Origin: Methylohalobius crimeensis 10Ki
GTDB taxonomy: Bacteria > Pseudomonadota > Gammaproteobacteria > Methylococcales > Methylothermaceae
Length of the DNA stretch: 64,000 bases
NCBI RefSeq assembly: GCF_000421465.1
Contig: NZ_ATXB01000001.1
Location: 1,426,001-1,490,000, forward strand
Direction of reading: 5' to 3'
Positions within the stretch are counted from its first letter, which is position 1; every line of letters starts with the position of its first letter. Below the pieces are notes generated by a model. That model saw only the letters and a list, made by a program, of their open reading frames with translations, was not told the DNA's origin and searched no databases. The position numbers were made by a program, and so were the translations under genes. This document shows, piece by piece, positions 63,088 through 64,000 of this stretch.

Positions 63088-64000
63088 CTATACATAAATT
63101 GTGTGGTGTATGGAGGTGCGCCGGTAGTATTCCGCAAACCCGTTTTTCTTCCCTGAAAAAAGGTTTACAGGCACTTCCCTTTGTTTTCCTAGAAGGAGAG
63201 AGGGCCGGGAGATTGCCTTGAGGGCGTTTGCCCCCTCCCTGGCCCTCCCCCCAGCGGGGGAGGGTTGGGTGGGGGGAGAAGAATCTTTCCACTGGCTCAG
63301 ATCGCGATTCAAAAGGGAACCGAGCAAATCGATGTCTTCTCGGAAAGTGGCTACGAGTTCTTTCCGAAGATCATTCGCCATCGGGGGGCGGGGGCGATAG
63401 ACAAGATTTTTGCTCAGCAACCATTTGCGCAACCGTTTAATCGGATGTTTCTTCTTGGTTTTTTTTCTTTTTCGTTGGTGCTCCAGATGAACCAGAAAGC
63501 TTTGTACCTGGGTGGGCGGGCGTTTCAGCCAGCGCTGCAACCATTTGAAGCGCGGATATTTGTGGCTCGCCCGCGGCGGAAACGCCGTCCGACCGTCGTA
63601 CTCGACGCCGATGAATTCGAGCACTTGCCGATAGACGGAGAGCGGATCGGCGATGAAATCGTCGAATACCAGCACCAGGCAGCGCTCCCGGCCGACCTGT
63701 TGGAAAAACCGCTCGAGATATTTTCCCAAACTACCGATCTCCGCATACTGCAGCAAGAAAGGGTTGCGGCAGGCTTTGGGCAGGCGTTCTCCTTGCTTGC
63801 GTCGTTCCTGCAGCCGCCAGGCGGTGGCGAAATCCGCTTCGTCTTCGTCCAGGAGGGCGACCAAACGGGAATGATAGGAATAGACCAGATCCACGGGGTT
63901 GCGCACCATGACGATGAAACGCGCCCCCGGATTCAGGGTCAAAATGCGCTCGATGGCATCCCGGTCGTACAGGTAGGACACCGACCCTTCTCCCATGACT
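63088..64000 (-). CDS. Sulfotransferase-domain protein, N-terminus outside window
   Basis: The frame stays open to the right edge; the ATG at 63996 is likely internal because the N-terminal PAPS-binding loop (PKxGTT-like) is missing. The visible part has the 3'-phosphate-binding motif FIVMVRNPVDLVYSYHS with its Arg and Ser, and the family region LVLVFDDFIADPLSVYRQVLEFIGV. It would transfer sulfate from PAPS to a lipid, glycan or small molecule. The last 65 residues from about 63280 do not look like the family: they read through a palindromic repeat (PPTQPSPAGGRAREG). Confidence 0.75.
   Translation of the reverse strand, partial: VMGEGSVSYLYDRDAIERILTLNPGARFIVMVRNPVDLVYSYHSRLVALLDEDEADFATAWRLQERRKQGERLPKACRNPFLLQYAEIGSLGKYLERFFQQVGRERCLVLVFDDFIADPLSVYRQVLEFIGVEYDGRTAFPPRASHKYPRFKWLQRWLKRPPTQVQSFLVHLEHQRKRKKTKKKHPIKRLRKWLLSKNLVYRPRPPMANDLRKELVATFREDIDLLGSLLNRDLSQWKDSSPPTQPSPAGGRAREGANALKAISRPSLLLGKQREVPVNLFSGKKNGFAEYYRRTSIHHTIYV
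63229..63290. repeat. GC-rich palindromic intergenic repeat within the sulfotransferase 3' end
   Basis: CCCTCCCCC at 63243-63251 pairs perfectly with GGGGGAGGG at 63256-63264 over CAGC, flanked by CCCTCCCTGG and GGTTGGGTGGGG. It resembles the widespread dispersed palindromes of proteobacterial genomes that translate as SPSPA-G-R-type peptides. It lies inside the annotated reading frame and appears to have replaced the normal 3' end. Confidence 0.7.

Overview
The window reads as chromosomal DNA of a moderately GC-rich gammaproteobacterium. The outer-membrane genes (bamA, skp, mlaA, lptF, lptG, fabZ), the rnhB-dnaE pair, the queG-nnrD-tsaE, grxD/rnt and fmdB-aspS neighbourhoods and the sucAB, glnK-amtB and ubiK-comM pairs are all gammaproteobacterial in content and largely in order. 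The left edge carries the end of a PEP-CTERM/XrtA exopolysaccharide regulatory set (prsK-prsR-prsT), common in environmental, biofilm-forming Proteobacteria. A Na+-type N-ATPase c subunit, an SBP56/methanethiol-oxidase-type protein and a copper-protein cluster would suit a saline-adapted methylotroph or methanotroph relative. That identification is inference; no methane monooxygenase or methanol dehydrogenase gene is present here.

Layout. 0-4.6 kb: prsK (cut by the edge), prsR, prsT. 4.6-13.3 kb: phoU, bamA, skp, fabZ, rnhB, dnaE and a DUF3135 gene; lpxD, lpxA and lpxB, normally interleaved here, are absent. 13.5-17.5 kb: ZIP and UPF0016 metal transporters, a membrane protein, an isolated atpQ-atpR-atpE piece of an N-ATPase operon, and sixA. 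17.5-23.1 kb: a signalling block with a HisKA_2 kinase divergent from an ANTAR response regulator, a globin-coupled GGDEF-EAL protein and a chemoreceptor. 23.3-36.2 kb: mostly housekeeping (cytochrome b561-like, queG, nnrD, tsaE, grxD, rnt, mlaA, pyrC, fmdB, aspS, nadA, ribA), then an unknown membrane protein and an EAL-HDOD protein.

36.3-43.6 kb: an elongator tRNA-Met followed at once by the most unusual region. Two tandem copies of an uncharacterised, secreted, C-terminally anchored protein (duplicated with their promoter region), a membrane-anchored multicopper oxidase and a membrane-anchored cupredoxin form one operon ending in a terminator. It converges on an exported SBP56-family protein and an unknown polytopic membrane protein with a perfect 16-bp palindrome just upstream. 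I propose this as an undescribed periplasmic copper-redox module, possibly acting on reduced sulfur or C1 compounds.

43.6-64 kb: a Tim44-domain protein, moaC/moaDE, ppa, a DUF2797 gene, comM, ubiK, glnK-amtB, a MarR regulator with four Cys in its tail divergent from a cytochrome c, speE, DUF2782, a YcgN-like protein, a rhomboid protease, sucAB, lptFG, a metallophosphoesterase, a nucleotidyltransferase-like protein, and a sulfotransferase cut by the right edge whose 3' end runs through a palindromic repeat. Convergent genes often overlap at their 3' ends, so the genome is compactly packed. No CRISPR array, integrase, transposase or rRNA was seen.
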